Part shown: in pieces, positions 53,853 through 62,811 of the stretch
Layout: each line of letters opens with the position of its first letter
How positions within the stretch are numbered: position 1 is the stretch's first letter
Translations under genes and position numbers: made by a program
DNA from: Kaistella palustris DSM 21579
GTDB lineage: Bacteria > Bacteroidota > Bacteroidia > Flavobacteriales > Weeksellaceae
Assembly: GCF_000422265.1 (NCBI RefSeq)
Contig: NZ_AULL01000012.1
Coordinates: 310,001-374,000, forward strand
Length of the DNA: 64,000 bases
Reading direction: 5' to 3'
Notes under the pieces: generated by a model
Database searches by the model: none
Told to the model about the DNA's origin: nothing
What the model saw: only the letters and a program-made list of their open reading frames with translations

Positions 53853-56243
53853 TTAGTCGTTACAAACTTGCTTAATGCATTTCCAGCCGCTACCGTCATA
53901 CATTTTCAGACAGTCGTCATCGGTATCGTAAACCAACATGCCGGGTACAGGATTCAGAATTGATGTTTCCGGACTCAACATGCGGGTTACCACAAAACCT
54001 TTAGTATTCGATTCTATTGTCATAAATCCGTTCGGCACGTCCTTCGGCCAGTTTGCTGTGGTTCGCTTGTCACGGATACTGATACCAAAATCTGTATATG
54101 AATCAGGTGTGCCTGTAGCGCCGGGTTTCGAGCACGGACAGTCGTCACTTACCAGTGTATTCGAGCGAACCGTACAATCACCCGGGAAGGTTACGATCAC
54201 ATAATAGGAGGCACTTGCCGGATCGGTAGTTAAATTTAGCGTGTACGAGTTGGAGGTTGCCCCCGATATAGCGACATTATTCCGGTACCACTGGTAAGTT
54301 CCCAGATTCGCTGGTATACTCATAGTTGTTTTACCCAGACAAGGGTAAGGATAAGACGTATTAAGGGAGATGGTATAAATAGGAGTTTCGCCAAATCCGG
54401 AATAATATCCGCCATAACCCGCATCGTTGTCTGCACCGAAAATTTCTGCCTGAATAGTTCCTGCTGAGGTAACCTTTACATCGCCGTTATTGGTGATAGG
54501 AAAGCGATAAGATACCCAGTTTGAATTTCCTGCCACCGCGTTACCGGTTGCCGGCGAAGTCGTAGCAACCGGTGCTCCGTTTAATGTGACCACGGGTTTA
54601 TTCGCTGTGCCGGGAACTGCAAGTACAGCAAGTTCGGTATCGGTGTAGGCGGTGTTACCAATTCGGCGCGCATCGGGAATAATATCAACCACTTTTTGGC
54701 CGAAGCAGGACAAAGGCGGAATAAACATTAAGCTGTTCGTATTGTCACGGTCACTGCCGAATATTTTATGAAAAACATATGCAGGATTTGAGACCAGTAT
54801 GCGCATATTACCACCGCTGTTAAAATTTGAACTGGGGATCAGTACATAATCTCCGGCGGCAGCCAGTGTAACAAAAGGCGACCCGCTGCTGTTCAGATAA
54901 ACATCTGTATTGCTTTCAGTGGCGATGACAATCACTTTTTCCCGTGTTTTGCCGTTCCCCTTCATAATCACGTGCTCCAGACCAAGTTTGTTTATGGGCA
55001 CCAACTGGTCTAGGCCAATGTCCCTGTTATCACTGCTGCTTCCCTGCTGCAGCAGACCGCCGACCACCGTTGTGATATCCTTATTAGACAAAACTTTTGC
55101 TCCCAACCAACCTGTATCCTGTATGGATGTTTGATTATAAACTACCGGTGCATATAGAATGAATGATTGGCCTTTCTGAAGTATCTTCGTAATACTTGGC
55201 CCCGTCAGGGTAGTTCCGCCGGACCCATTGATAAACTTTGTCCCACTCTTTATATTTGAAATAATAACAGTGGTATTATCCTCGCTCGCCATTACAGAAA
55301 GCATATTGCCCGTTTCCCTAATGGTGGTACTGTATTCTACAGGAGAACCGCCCCAGCGGAATTCTTTACCCAGTGCCGTCGTTCCCTTCGCAAGAACAGA
55401 ACCGGCCTGTGGCGTGCTCCTGGCCCGATAGTTTACATAAAAAGTGTCATTAGAAGTAAAAACCAGACCTTCTGCCGTACCTGAAATTATAGTGCCCGCT
55501 TTCTCAAGAGGAATGGTAGTTGGCGTGTTCCCCGGTGCGATCACCTGACCGGAACTGTCAACGAATTGAAGGCGAAGCGGATTGGCGTTATTAAATGTGA
55601 GGGAACCATTGGTGACAATAGTTGCGGCGCCGCCGTTCAGATTTTTTACAGACACCCGCGGAGAACCTGAACCCGCAGGAAAATCCATTTGCACCGTGAT
55701 ATTAGAGACGGATGGAGTCGAAAGATAAATATATTCCTCGGTGACTGTAACATTAGTGTATGCGCCGACTACAATTGGATTGAGGTAATGCTTTTTGTCG
55801 AGCTGCAGATTTCCTGCATAATTTTTCACTACCAGCGAATTTTGGCCGTGACCGGATTCGAGGATCCAGTCACCATCTTTACCGGTAACATTTGTAGAGG
55901 CGGAAACTTCCACACCTAAATTTTTTCGGAGGTATTGAACAGCGGCCTCACCTTTCGCGCCCTGCGCAAAACTACAACCGTAGATGTACAATTCGGTTTT
56001 GCCCTTTAAATTTTCACGAAAATGTGCGGCAATCTTTGGCGCATCCATCCACTCGTTATTCACGTAAAGTTCGCCGGGACGGCCGTGACTGAAGAGATGG
56101 AAGGTTTGGGGATTAATAATTTTGTCAGAAACCGACAAATTGGTTAGGCTGGCATCCACATACACGCTGGTGTGGCCTGGGCTTTTGCCGAACAGAAAAG
56201 CATGGCAAAATATTGCCAAAAGAAAGACTAGATTTTTTTTCAT
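53853..56243 (-). CDS. Large exported protein with DUF4347-like and IgGFc-binding-like regions
   Basis: A 796-residue secreted protein. After the signal peptide, residues ~40-140 resemble DUF4347, with a possible His-Cys pair: H53 in HLFSHGRPGEL and C90 in IYGCSFAQG, then VSASTNVTGKDGDWILESG. Residues ~250-560 carry the repeat-rich region seen in IgGFc-binding-type adhesins (FYVNYRARS..G, ALGKEFRWGG). An Ig-like segment (TYQWYRNNVAISG) precedes the GMLVYD tail. The start at 56243 places the signal peptide at the N-terminus; an upstream ATG at 56276 is less likely. Confidence 0.8.
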   Translation of the reverse strand: MKKNLVFLLAIFCHAFLFGKSPGHTSVYVDASLTNLSVSDKIINPQTFHLFSHGRPGELYVNNEWMDAPKIAAHFRENLKGKTELYIYGCSFAQGAKGEAAVQYLRKNLGVEVSASTNVTGKDGDWILESGHGQNSLVVKNYAGNLQLDKKHYLNPIVVGAYTNVTVTEEYIYLSTPSVSNITVQMDFPAGSGSPRVSVKNLNGGAATIVTNGSLTFNNANPLRLQFVDSSGQVIAPGNTPTTIPLEKAGTIISGTAEGLVFTSNDTFYVNYRARSTPQAGSVLAKGTTALGKEFRWGGSPVEYSTTIRETGNMLSVMASEDNTTVIISNIKSGTKFINGSGGTTLTGPSITKILQKGQSFILYAPVVYNQTSIQDTGWLGAKVLSNKDITTVVGGLLQQGSSSDNRDIGLDQLVPINKLGLEHVIMKGNGKTREKVIVIATESNTDVYLNSSGSPFVTLAAAGDYVLIPSSNFNSGGNMRILVSNPAYVFHKIFGSDRDNTNSLMFIPPLSCFGQKVVDIIPDARRIGNTAYTDTELAVLAVPGTANKPVVTLNGAPVATTSPATGNAVAGNSNWVSYRFPITNNGDVKVTSAGTIQAEIFGADNDAGYGGYYSGFGETPIYTISLNTSYPYPCLGKTTMSIPANLGTYQWYRNNVAISGATSNSYTLNLTTDPASASYYVIVTFPGDCTVRSNTLVSDDCPCSKPGATGTPDSYTDFGISIRDKRTTANWPKDVPNGFMTIESNTKGFVVTRMLSPETSILNPVPGMLVYDTDDDCLKMYDGSGWKCIKQVCND

Positions 56244-56321
56244 CGTTGTGTGTTTTGTGTACACAAACAGACGCAACTAGTCTTGAAAAGCCTGCCATAA
56301 TTTCTTACGGTCGCTTTTTAA

Positions 56322-56353
56322 GTGCCAATATTTCATCATAATTTGTGTGGCAC
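56322..56353 (+). promoter_or_regulatory. Inverted repeat upstream of groES
   Basis: GTGCCA (56322-56327) and TGGCAC (56348-56353) form a 6-bp inverted repeat around a 20-nt spacer, 43-74 bp before groES. It differs from the CIRCE operator of HrcA, so if it regulates groESL the factor is unknown. Confidence 0.4.
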
Positions 56354-56395
56354 AAAAATAGTAAATTCCCTGCTATAAAAAAAAATATAATAAAT

Positions 56396-56674
56396 ATGTC
56401 AGTACAATTCAAACCCTTAGCAGACAGAGTTCTTATCGAACCGAATGCTGCCGAAACTACCACCGCTTCCGGAATCATTATTCCCGACACTGCAAAAGAG
56501 AAACCTCAGGAAGGAACTGTAGTAGCAGTGGGCCCCGGAAAAAAAGATGAGCCAACAACTGTAAAAGTTGGCGACAAAGTCCTTTATGGCAAATATTCAG
56601 GTTCTGAATTGAAGTTGGAAGGTAAAGATTACCTGATTGTAAAAGAAGCCGACCTGCTCGGGATTATCGGATAA
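56396..56674 (+). CDS. groES: Co-chaperonin GroES
   Basis: A 92-residue co-chaperonin that caps GroEL. The family segments [36 protein letters not shown] and [12 protein letters not shown] are present. The ATG at 56396 matches the family start; 17 residues could be read upstream but are not typical. It is the first gene of the groES-groEL operon. Confidence 0.98.
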   Translation: MSVQFKPLADRVLIEPNAAETTTASGIIIPDTAKEKPQEGTVVAVGPGKKDEPTTVKVGDKVLYGKYSGSELKLEGKDYLIVKEADLLGIIG

Positions 56675-56753
56675 AAATAAAAGTTTTAAATTTTAATTAC
56701 TAAAATCAGAACGCTGTACTACGTGCAGTTTTCATTTAATAAAGACAAAAACA

Positions 56754-58376
56754 ATGGCAAAAGAAATAAAATTTGATGTAGAATCAAGAGACGCTTTGAA
56801 AAGAGGTGTTGATGCTTTGGCAAATGCAGTTAAAGTAACACTGGGACCAAAAGGTAGATTCGTAGTAATCGAAAAATCTTTCGGTGCACCACATGTCACA
56901 AAAGATGGCGTTTCCGTGGCAAAAGAAATCGAGCTCGAAGACCGCGTAGAGAATATGGGTGCTCAGATGGTAAAAGAAGTAGCTTCTAAAACCAACGATA
57001 TCGCCGGTGACGGAACAACTACTGCAACCGTTCTTGCGCAGGCAATCGTGCGCGAAGGTTTGAAAAACGTAGCTGCAGGCGCCAATCCAATGGATCTGAA
57101 AAGAGGGATCGACAAAGCAGTTCTTGCAGTTGTTGAAAACCTTAAATCCCAGTCTCAGACCGTGGGCGATTCATCAGAAAAAATAAAGCAGGTAGCTTCA
57201 ATTTCTGCCAATAACGAAGATGCCATCGGAACACTGATCGCCGAAGCTTTCGGAAAAGTGGGTAAAGAAGGTGTAATTACTGTTGAAGAAGCGAAAGGAA
57301 CCGATACTACTGTTGATGTGGTAGAAGGAATGCAGTTCGACAGAGGTTACCAGTCACCTTATTTCGTAACCAATCCCGAAAAAATGGTCGCTGAGCTTGA
57401 GAATCCGTACATCCTTTTGGTAGAAAAGAAAATCTCTTCAATGAAAGATTTGCTTCCGGTTCTGGAGCCGGTTGCTCAGGCAGGAAAATCCCTGTTGATC
57501 ATCTGCGAAGAAGTAGAAGGCGAAGCTTTGGCAACTTTAGTAGTGAACAAATTAAGAGGTTCGCTGAAAATTGCTGCGGTGAAAGCTCCGGGCTTCGGCG
57601 ACAGAAGAAAAGCAATGTTAGAGGATATTGCAATTCTTACAGGCGGAACTGTGATTTCTGAAGAAAGAGGTTTCACTATGGAGAATGCAACATTAGAAAT
57701 GCTTGGAACAGCAGAAAAAGTGGTGATCGACAAAGACAATACTACTTTGGTAAACGGCGGTGGTGATGAAGCACAGATCAAAGGCAGAGTAAGCCAGATC
57801 AAAGCGCAGATGGAATCTACAACTTCCGACTACGATAAAGAAAAACTTCAGGAAAGACTTGCAAAATTAGCAGGTGGAGTAGCGGTACTTTATGTAGGTG
57901 CAGCCTCTGAAGTAGAAATGAAAGAGAAAAAAGACCGTGTTGATGATGCGCTTCATGCAACCCGCGCAGCTGTAGAAGAAGGAATTGTTGCCGGTGGAGG
58001 TGTTGCCTTGGTTAGAGCGATTTCAGTGCTTAATTTCGATGGCCTTAATGCTGACGAAAGTACGGGTGTAAGAATCGTGAAAAGAGCGATTGAAGAGCCA
58101 TTGCGACAGATCGTAGAAAACGCTGGTGGCGAAGGCTCAGTAGTCGTTGCGAAAGTAACTGACGGTAATGATGACTTTGGTTTCAACGCCAAAACTGAAG
58201 AATATGTAAACATGTTCGAAGCTGGAATCATCGACCCTACAAAGGTGGTGCGCGTGGCGCTCGAAAATGCAGCTTCCGTTGCAGGTATGCTTTTAACAAC
58301 AGAATGTGTGATCACAGAAGTAAAAAAAGACGAGCCCGCAATGCCAATGGGCGGCGGAATGCCCGGAATGATGTAA
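56754..58376 (+). CDS. groEL: Chaperonin GroEL
   Basis: The 540-residue Hsp60 chaperonin, with the N-terminal [18 protein letters not shown], the ATP site [12 protein letters not shown], and the C-terminal GGGMPGMM tail. It starts 79 bp after groES and ends at a terminator. Confidence 0.99.
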   Translation: MAKEIKFDVESRDALKRGVDALANAVKVTLGPKGRFVVIEKSFGAPHVTKDGVSVAKEIELEDRVENMGAQMVKEVASKTNDIAGDGTTTATVLAQAIVREGLKNVAAGANPMDLKRGIDKAVLAVVENLKSQSQTVGDSSEKIKQVASISANNEDAIGTLIAEAFGKVGKEGVITVEEAKGTDTTVDVVEGMQFDRGYQSPYFVTNPEKMVAELENPYILLVEKKISSMKDLLPVLEPVAQAGKSLLIICEEVEGEALATLVVNKLRGSLKIAAVKAPGFGDRRKAMLEDIAILTGGTVISEERGFTMENATLEMLGTAEKVVIDKDNTTLVNGGGDEAQIKGRVSQIKAQMESTTSDYDKEKLQERLAKLAGGVAVLYVGAASEVEMKEKKDRVDDALHATRAAVEEGIVAGGGVALVRAISVLNFDGLNADESTGVRIVKRAIEEPLRQIVENAGGEGSVVVAKVTDGNDDFGFNAKTEEYVNMFEAGIIDPTKVVRVALENAASVAGMLLTTECVITEVKKDEPAMPMGGGMPGMM

Positions 58377-58404
58377 ATTCTTCAGATAAATAAATTCAAT
58401 TAAT

Positions 58405-58433
58405 CCGTTCAGTTTTTCTGAGCGGGTTTTTTT
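58405..58433 (+). terminator. groESL terminator
   Basis: An 8-bp stem with one wobble pair (CCGTTCAG with CTGAGCGG, loop of 5) is followed by seven T, 28 bp after the groEL stop. Confidence 0.85.
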
Positions 58434-58473
58434 GTTTTGGAGCAGCAAAAGTGTGCAGTCCCGAAGGGTTCGC

Positions 58474-58530
58474 CGGCTATCCGCTGTATCCGCCGCGCTG
58501 CGTCGGGATGCCGCTTCTATCCGGGCTGGC
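58474..58530 (+). repeat. Interspersed GC-rich repeat, plus-strand copy
   Basis: Arms CCGCTGTATC (58481-58490) and GGATGCCGCT (58506-58515) flank a short GC-rich hairpin and are followed by TCTATCCGGGCT. The same arms, inverted, occur at 32.66-32.71 kb. Nothing else is recognised between groEL and the next gene. Confidence 0.75.
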
Positions 58531-58639
58531 AGAAAGTTTAGGTTAATTTCCGAAAAGTGTTACGCTCCTGGGAAATAAAATTCTTGAGGTTCGATATTCA
58601 TTTGATGTAAATCTGCATTTCGGTTTTTCCAGCGAATCT

Positions 58640-59836
58640 TTACCAGGTTACGGGTGCAAGGTTCAGGGCGTAATTGTTATCCAGGCTGTTTAGCCTTTTA
58701 AGGTAATAGACAAAATGTGTTTCTTCAATCAGTCTTGCAAGTATGGCTTTTATTTCCACCCTTTCCTCGCTGCCGGAAAATTCATATTTCATGAAATAAT
58801 AAAGTATAGAATATGATTTTTTCCATCCCAGCGCAAGATGGTCCAGGTTGGTCTTTCTCAGCAGACTTTCAGATTTTTCATACTCGCCCATTTTATAGTA
58901 AGCTACGGCACACATGATTTTCCAGCATTCGTCATGATTTTCTTTCCGGTCTTGCGGCACAAATTTGCGGTCACTGAATTTCTGCTTCGTATTATTTTCA
59001 ATCAGGAATCGCATTTCCTCAGTTTTGTCCGTATAGATCAAATGTTCCAGCACCGAGTATTCAAAACTGCAGACCGATCTTTCGGATACGGTGCGGTATT
59101 GTTCCCGGGCAAGAAGCATTTCTTTGTAAATTTTTTTAAATGATTTTTCATCCTGCTGCACCCAGGCATGCAGCAGCATTACACCAAACTTACGGCCGGC
59201 TGGTAACACGTACACATCGGGTGTAAGTTCGGTCTCTGAGATCTTTTGATGGTAAATCTCCATGAACTCTGCATTTTCGGTCAGGTAGGAACCCATATAC
59301 AGAAAACCGTACGCAAAAAGTTTAGCCTCATTGTGATTTTCGTATTTCAGATAACGGTGGAAGTAGAGCGTATACACCGTTCCCGCCAAATCCCGCATCG
59401 GATGATGTTCTATGAAGTAGGTTCTGGCTCGCGGATACTTCAGCAGCTCATGGTGTACACTTGCGAGGGCTGCAGGTGATTCCGAAATTTTCTCACAGAG
59501 CTTATCACTGATCTTCCAGTAGTCACTCGGCGAATTATCACTGCCCAGTTCCTGCAGTATAGAGGCGAGATCATTTTTTGCCAGTCCTTCCACAAACGTT
59601 TTATAATCCGCAGAACCACAGTATCGGGCCAGCGTATCCAATGTATATTTGCTGAATCCACCGCTGCTTTTAACCAGACCAAAGAATCTTCGGAAAGTCT
59701 GTGCATTCAGAAGTGGGCCGTTTTTACTGATTTCGCCGGCAAGTTCAGCACAGTCATTTACGGATTTTATATCCTTTCCAAATTTATGAACTATTGAATG
59801 CTGTAAATAGTAGAGAATCTTATGGCTTATAATCAT
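58640..59836 (-). CDS. Orphan regulator-like protein with N-terminal HTH-type and C-terminal helical-repeat regions
   Basis: The 398-residue protein has an N-terminal section (about residues 25-85) with the layout of a Bacteroidetes DNA-binding-like domain: LAGEI...LNAQTFRRFFGL then YTLDTLARYCGSADYKTF. The rest is helical and TPR-like, with many aromatic residues and no enzyme motif. Divergent promoter signals lie upstream at 59856-59931. No family name is certain. It may regulate its own or the divergent transcript. Confidence 0.75.
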   Translation of the reverse strand: MIISHKILYYLQHSIVHKFGKDIKSVNDCAELAGEISKNGPLLNAQTFRRFFGLVKSSGGFSKYTLDTLARYCGSADYKTFVEGLAKNDLASILQELGSDNSPSDYWKISDKLCEKISESPAALASVHHELLKYPRARTYFIEHHPMRDLAGTVYTLYFHRYLKYENHNEAKLFAYGFLYMGSYLTENAEFMEIYHQKISETELTPDVYVLPAGRKFGVMLLHAWVQQDEKSFKKIYKEMLLAREQYRTVSERSVCSFEYSVLEHLIYTDKTEEMRFLIENNTKQKFSDRKFVPQDRKENHDECWKIMCAVAYYKMGEYEKSESLLRKTNLDHLALGWKKSYSILYYFMKYEFSGSEERVEIKAILARLIEETHFVYYLKRLNSLDNNYALNLAPVTW

Positions 59837-59855
59837 GCAATTAATGTTATTGTTA

Positions 59856-59901
59856 CAAATTTAATAAAAATTTAAGAACTGTAACTGTACTTAACTGTAC
59901 T
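59856..59901 (-). promoter_or_regulatory. Promoter of the orphan regulator with AACTGTA direct repeats
   Basis: On the minus strand TAAATTTG (59856-59863) matches the Bacteroidetes -7 consensus, 20 bp before the start codon. Upstream of it, AACTGTA occurs three times in direct repeat on the plus strand (59877, 59883, 59893), a likely protein-binding array between two divergent promoters. Confidence 0.6.
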
Positions 59902-59923
59902 TTTAATTATCTGCCGTAATTCT

Positions 59924-59931
59924 TATTTTTG
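59924..59931 (+). promoter_or_regulatory. Candidate -7 promoter element of a short transcript
   Basis: TATTTTTG matches TAnnTTTG on the plus strand, about 36 bp before a strong terminator stem begins. A -33 TTG is not clear. Confidence 0.5.
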
Positions 59932-59937
59932 TCATCA

Positions 59938-60011
59938 CAATACAAATGATGAAGGGACACTTTCAGAAAGGCGGATAAAAATACATATCAGATTTTTATT
60001 ACGCCTTTTTT
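59938..60011 (+). ncRNA. Candidate small RNA of about 74 nt
   Basis: A promoter-like TATTTTTG at 59924-59931 is followed by a short stretch ending in a 7+8-bp hairpin (stem arms 59967-59982 and 59992-60008, small bulge, loop of 9) and TTTTTTT, a textbook intrinsic terminator. A ten-codon reading frame (MMKGHFQKGG) lies inside from 59947. The unit could be a regulatory RNA or a tiny peptide gene. Expression is not proven. Confidence 0.5.
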
Positions 60012-60066
60012 CATAAAAATAATTACGCCGCAAATCCAAATTCTACAATAGTTTTTGCATCTGTCA

Positions 60067-60105
60067 TAAAAAAAGTCCGTTCAATTCCAGTTTTGAACGG
60101 ACTTT
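60067..60105 (-). terminator. pyk terminator
   Basis: A 13-bp stem (AAAGTCCGTTCAA with its complement, loop of 8) lies about 45 bp after the pyk stop; on the minus strand it is followed by a T run. Confidence 0.9.
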
Positions 60106-60149
60106 CTATTTACCTATTTCTAAAGTGGCAAAATTTAACTTTACAGTTT

Positions 60150-61595
60150 CTAAATTGTAGTTAAACGCAGGGTGTTTGTCTTGCCGCCTTCATAATAAGG
60201 TGTAGCGTTGAGGTTGATCACAAAATCGCCCTGTTCCACAAAACCGTAATCGCGTGTAAGTGTGTTGACCTGCACTATAGTTTCATCTGTAGATTTTTGC
60301 ATATCGTAATGGAATGCCCGTACGCCCCAAAGCAGATTCAGCATAGTGATTACGCGCCTGTTGGAACTGTACACAATGATATTTGAATTAGGCCGGTGCG
60401 CCGAAATTTGAAATGCCGTATAGCCGGAATAGGTGAGCGTCACGATCGCTTCTACATTGGTTGTTTTTGCGATACGCACTGCGGCCAGACAAATCCTGTT
60501 GGTGATGAAACGCTCATCAATACAGTTGAACTCGTGCTCGATAGGCGAATTCTTGGTTTGATAGAAATGTGTCTGTTCAATATTTTTCACGATTTTCGAC
60601 ATGTTCTTCACCACGTCTACAGGATATCTCCCTACCGATGTTTCGCCGGAAAGCATTACCGCATCGGCACCATCAAGTACGGAATTTGCCACGTCATTCA
60701 CCTCCGCACGCGTCGGCGTCAGGCTGCTGATCATGGTTTCCATCATTTGCGTAGCAATGATCACCGGTTTCGCGAATTTACGGGCAATCTCTACCAGGTT
60801 TTTCTGGATCGCGGGAACTTCTTCCATAGGAACTTCTACACCAAGATCGCCGCGGGCAACCATCAACCCATCACATTCCATCAGTATCTGTTCAATGTTG
60901 CGCACGCCTTCGGGTTTCTCGATCTTTGCGATGATCGGCGTTTTCATTTTGTTTGTTGGGTGAGCGCGCATAAGTTCTTTCAGGTCAATAATATCCTGTG
61001 CGTGCCGTACGAATGATAATGCGATCCAATCCAGCTCCAGATCCAACATAAAGTTTGCATCCTCTATATCTTTCTCGGTAAGTGCCGGCAAAGATACATT
61101 GGTGTTGGGCAGGTTTACCCCTTTTTTTGAACTGAGCGGACCTCCCTGTATGGTTTTTGCGTTTACAGTGTCTACGTTATTTGTTTCCAGAACTTCCAGT
61201 ACAATTTTTCCGTCATCGATCAGAATTCTTTCACCGGCCTTTACATCCTGCGGGAACTGCTGATAGGTCATATAAACGCGTTTCGAGTCGCCTTCAATTT
61301 TTTCATTGGTGAAAGTCAGGATATCACCAGGGTTTAAGTATGAACCTTCCTTTACAACGCCCACCCGGAGTTTCGGGCCCTGCAGGTCGCCAAGGATTCC
61401 TACTGAAAAGCCATATTCCTGATTGAGCTCACGTATGATCTCTACGTTTTTCTTAACTATATCGTAATCTGCGTGGGAAAAATTTATTCTAAAAACATCT
61501 ACGCCCGCCTGGATGAGTTGAAGGATCACTTCCTTCCCATCTGTTGCCGGACCCAGTGTTGCGATGATCTTGGTCTTTTTTAAATACTTATTCAT
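60150..61595 (-). CDS. pyk: Pyruvate kinase
   Basis: The 481-residue enzyme makes pyruvate and ATP from phosphoenolpyruvate at the end of glycolysis. It shows KIIATLGPAT, ...RINFSHAD, the MVARGDLGVEVP motif, and MLSGETSVGRYPVD; the C-terminal regulatory domain is complete. Its start overlaps the IPExxxVDY gene by 8 bp. Confidence 0.97.
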   Translation of the reverse strand: MNKYLKKTKIIATLGPATDGKEVILQLIQAGVDVFRINFSHADYDIVKKNVEIIRELNQEYGFSVGILGDLQGPKLRVGVVKEGSYLNPGDILTFTNEKIEGDSKRVYMTYQQFPQDVKAGERILIDDGKIVLEVLETNNVDTVNAKTIQGGPLSSKKGVNLPNTNVSLPALTEKDIEDANFMLDLELDWIALSFVRHAQDIIDLKELMRAHPTNKMKTPIIAKIEKPEGVRNIEQILMECDGLMVARGDLGVEVPMEEVPAIQKNLVEIARKFAKPVIIATQMMETMISSLTPTRAEVNDVANSVLDGADAVMLSGETSVGRYPVDVVKNMSKIVKNIEQTHFYQTKNSPIEHEFNCIDERFITNRICLAAVRIAKTTNVEAIVTLTYSGYTAFQISAHRPNSNIIVYSSNRRVITMLNLLWGVRAFHYDMQKSTDETIVQVNTLTRDYGFVEQGDFVINLNATPYYEGGKTNTLRLTTI

Positions 61596-62061
61596 AATAT
61601 TGAATTATTTGATAAAGCTCTTCTTTAGGGCTTAGTGGAAAATCCTGAATCTGAAACATCAGATTTTCCGGATGCAAAATTACTGAAAAATCATCAATTG
61701 GTTCCGATGTTTTAAGGAGATAGTCCACATCGGAATAATGCTCCAGTAATATTTTCACTTCGTCTTCGCCGGAAAATAATTCGGGAGGTGCGCTTTTTTG
61801 GTGTGCTTCAAAAGATTTGTTGGATATGCACTGCAGGCAGATCTTCGACTCAGAATAGTAAGCCTGGAACCGGCTGAAGGAATAATCGAAGTAAGTACCA
61901 TGAATTACAAGGTCGGCAATTCTTTTAAACTTAAACTCGTTGAGCCGGTTGATCTCGTAGTAAAGCTCGTGCTCGGGAACAGCTTTTGCCAGACGTATTA
62001 AACCAATATTGAGTTCCTCATTGTCATCCTCAACATCAAGCAAGATTTTTCGGGTTTTCAA
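61588..62061 (-). CDS. IPExxxVDY-family protein
   Basis: A 157-residue protein of a small Bacteroidetes family that regularly sits between rnc and pyk. The DVDYLLK segment near residue 114 is the family mark; the IPE part is not obvious here. It overlaps rnc by 26 bp and pyk by 8 bp, so the three form an operon. Function unknown. Confidence 0.85.
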   Translation of the reverse strand: MKTRKILLDVEDDNEELNIGLIRLAKAVPEHELYYEINRLNEFKFKRIADLVIHGTYFDYSFSRFQAYYSESKICLQCISNKSFEAHQKSAPPELFSGEDEVKILLEHYSDVDYLLKTSEPIDDFSVILHPENLMFQIQDFPLSPKEELYQIIQYYE

Positions 62062-62800
62062 TGATACTCTTTTTTTTATTTAAGATATAGAATGCGCGCT
62101 GCGCGGCTTTTTCTTCTGCCTTTTTCTTTGAAGTTTCTGTGGCGTTTGAGATTTTTTCATCGTCCAGCCACACATAACTTCTGAAAACCAGATTTTTGTT
62201 GGGCTGCATTTCTTCGCAGGTCTCATATTTTAGATTTACTTTCTGTTTCTGGCTCCATTCCAGCAGCAAACCTTTGTAACTTACGATTTTATTTTCGAGC
62301 TTATTAATTTCGGTAGGTGTAAGCAGTCTTTCAAGAACCACTTTCTTGCAGGTTTCATAATCTACATCCAGATACAGTGCACCAACAAGCGCCTCAAACA
62401 GGTTCCCGGCAATATTTTCACTTAAAGCTGTAGTGGATTCATTTTGAAGAAATTTCGTAAGGCCAAGTTCTGTTCCGAGTTTGTTCAGATTTTTTCGGTT
62501 TACGATCTTAGACTTCATCTGCGTCAGATATCCTTCGTTAGCTTCCGGATAGGTTGCAAAAAGATGACATGAAATGATTGCTCCAATTACAGAGTCGCCT
62601 AAAAATTCGAGCCGCTCGTAATTTTTAACCTGTTTATTTCTGGAGGATGTTTTCAGTGAGAACGCTTCGCGGTAGAGGCTGATATTCTGCACGTTGCACC
62701 CGGTAATCCGGCTGATGTTTGTGCTTAGGAAATAGTCTTTCTCAGAAAGGTTTTTTTTTCTGTCGACCAGGAATTTAGAAAGATACTTCTTTAACTCCAT
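62036..62800 (-). CDS. rnc: Ribonuclease III
   Basis: The 254-residue double-stranded-RNA endonuclease has the catalytic signature YERLEFLGDSVIG and the second metal site in ENIAGNLFEALVGALYLD, then a C-terminal dsRNA-binding domain (WSQKQKVNLKYE...KKKAEEKAAQRAF). It processes rRNA and other structured RNAs. It begins 11 bp after fabF ends. Confidence 0.97.
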   Translation of the reverse strand: MELKKYLSKFLVDRKKNLSEKDYFLSTNISRITGCNVQNISLYREAFSLKTSSRNKQVKNYERLEFLGDSVIGAIISCHLFATYPEANEGYLTQMKSKIVNRKNLNKLGTELGLTKFLQNESTTALSENIAGNLFEALVGALYLDVDYETCKKVVLERLLTPTEINKLENKIVSYKGLLLEWSQKQKVNLKYETCEEMQPNKNLVFRSYVWLDDEKISNATETSKKKAEEKAAQRAFYILNKKKSIIENPKNLA

Positions 62801-62811
62801 CGATAAGTTTC

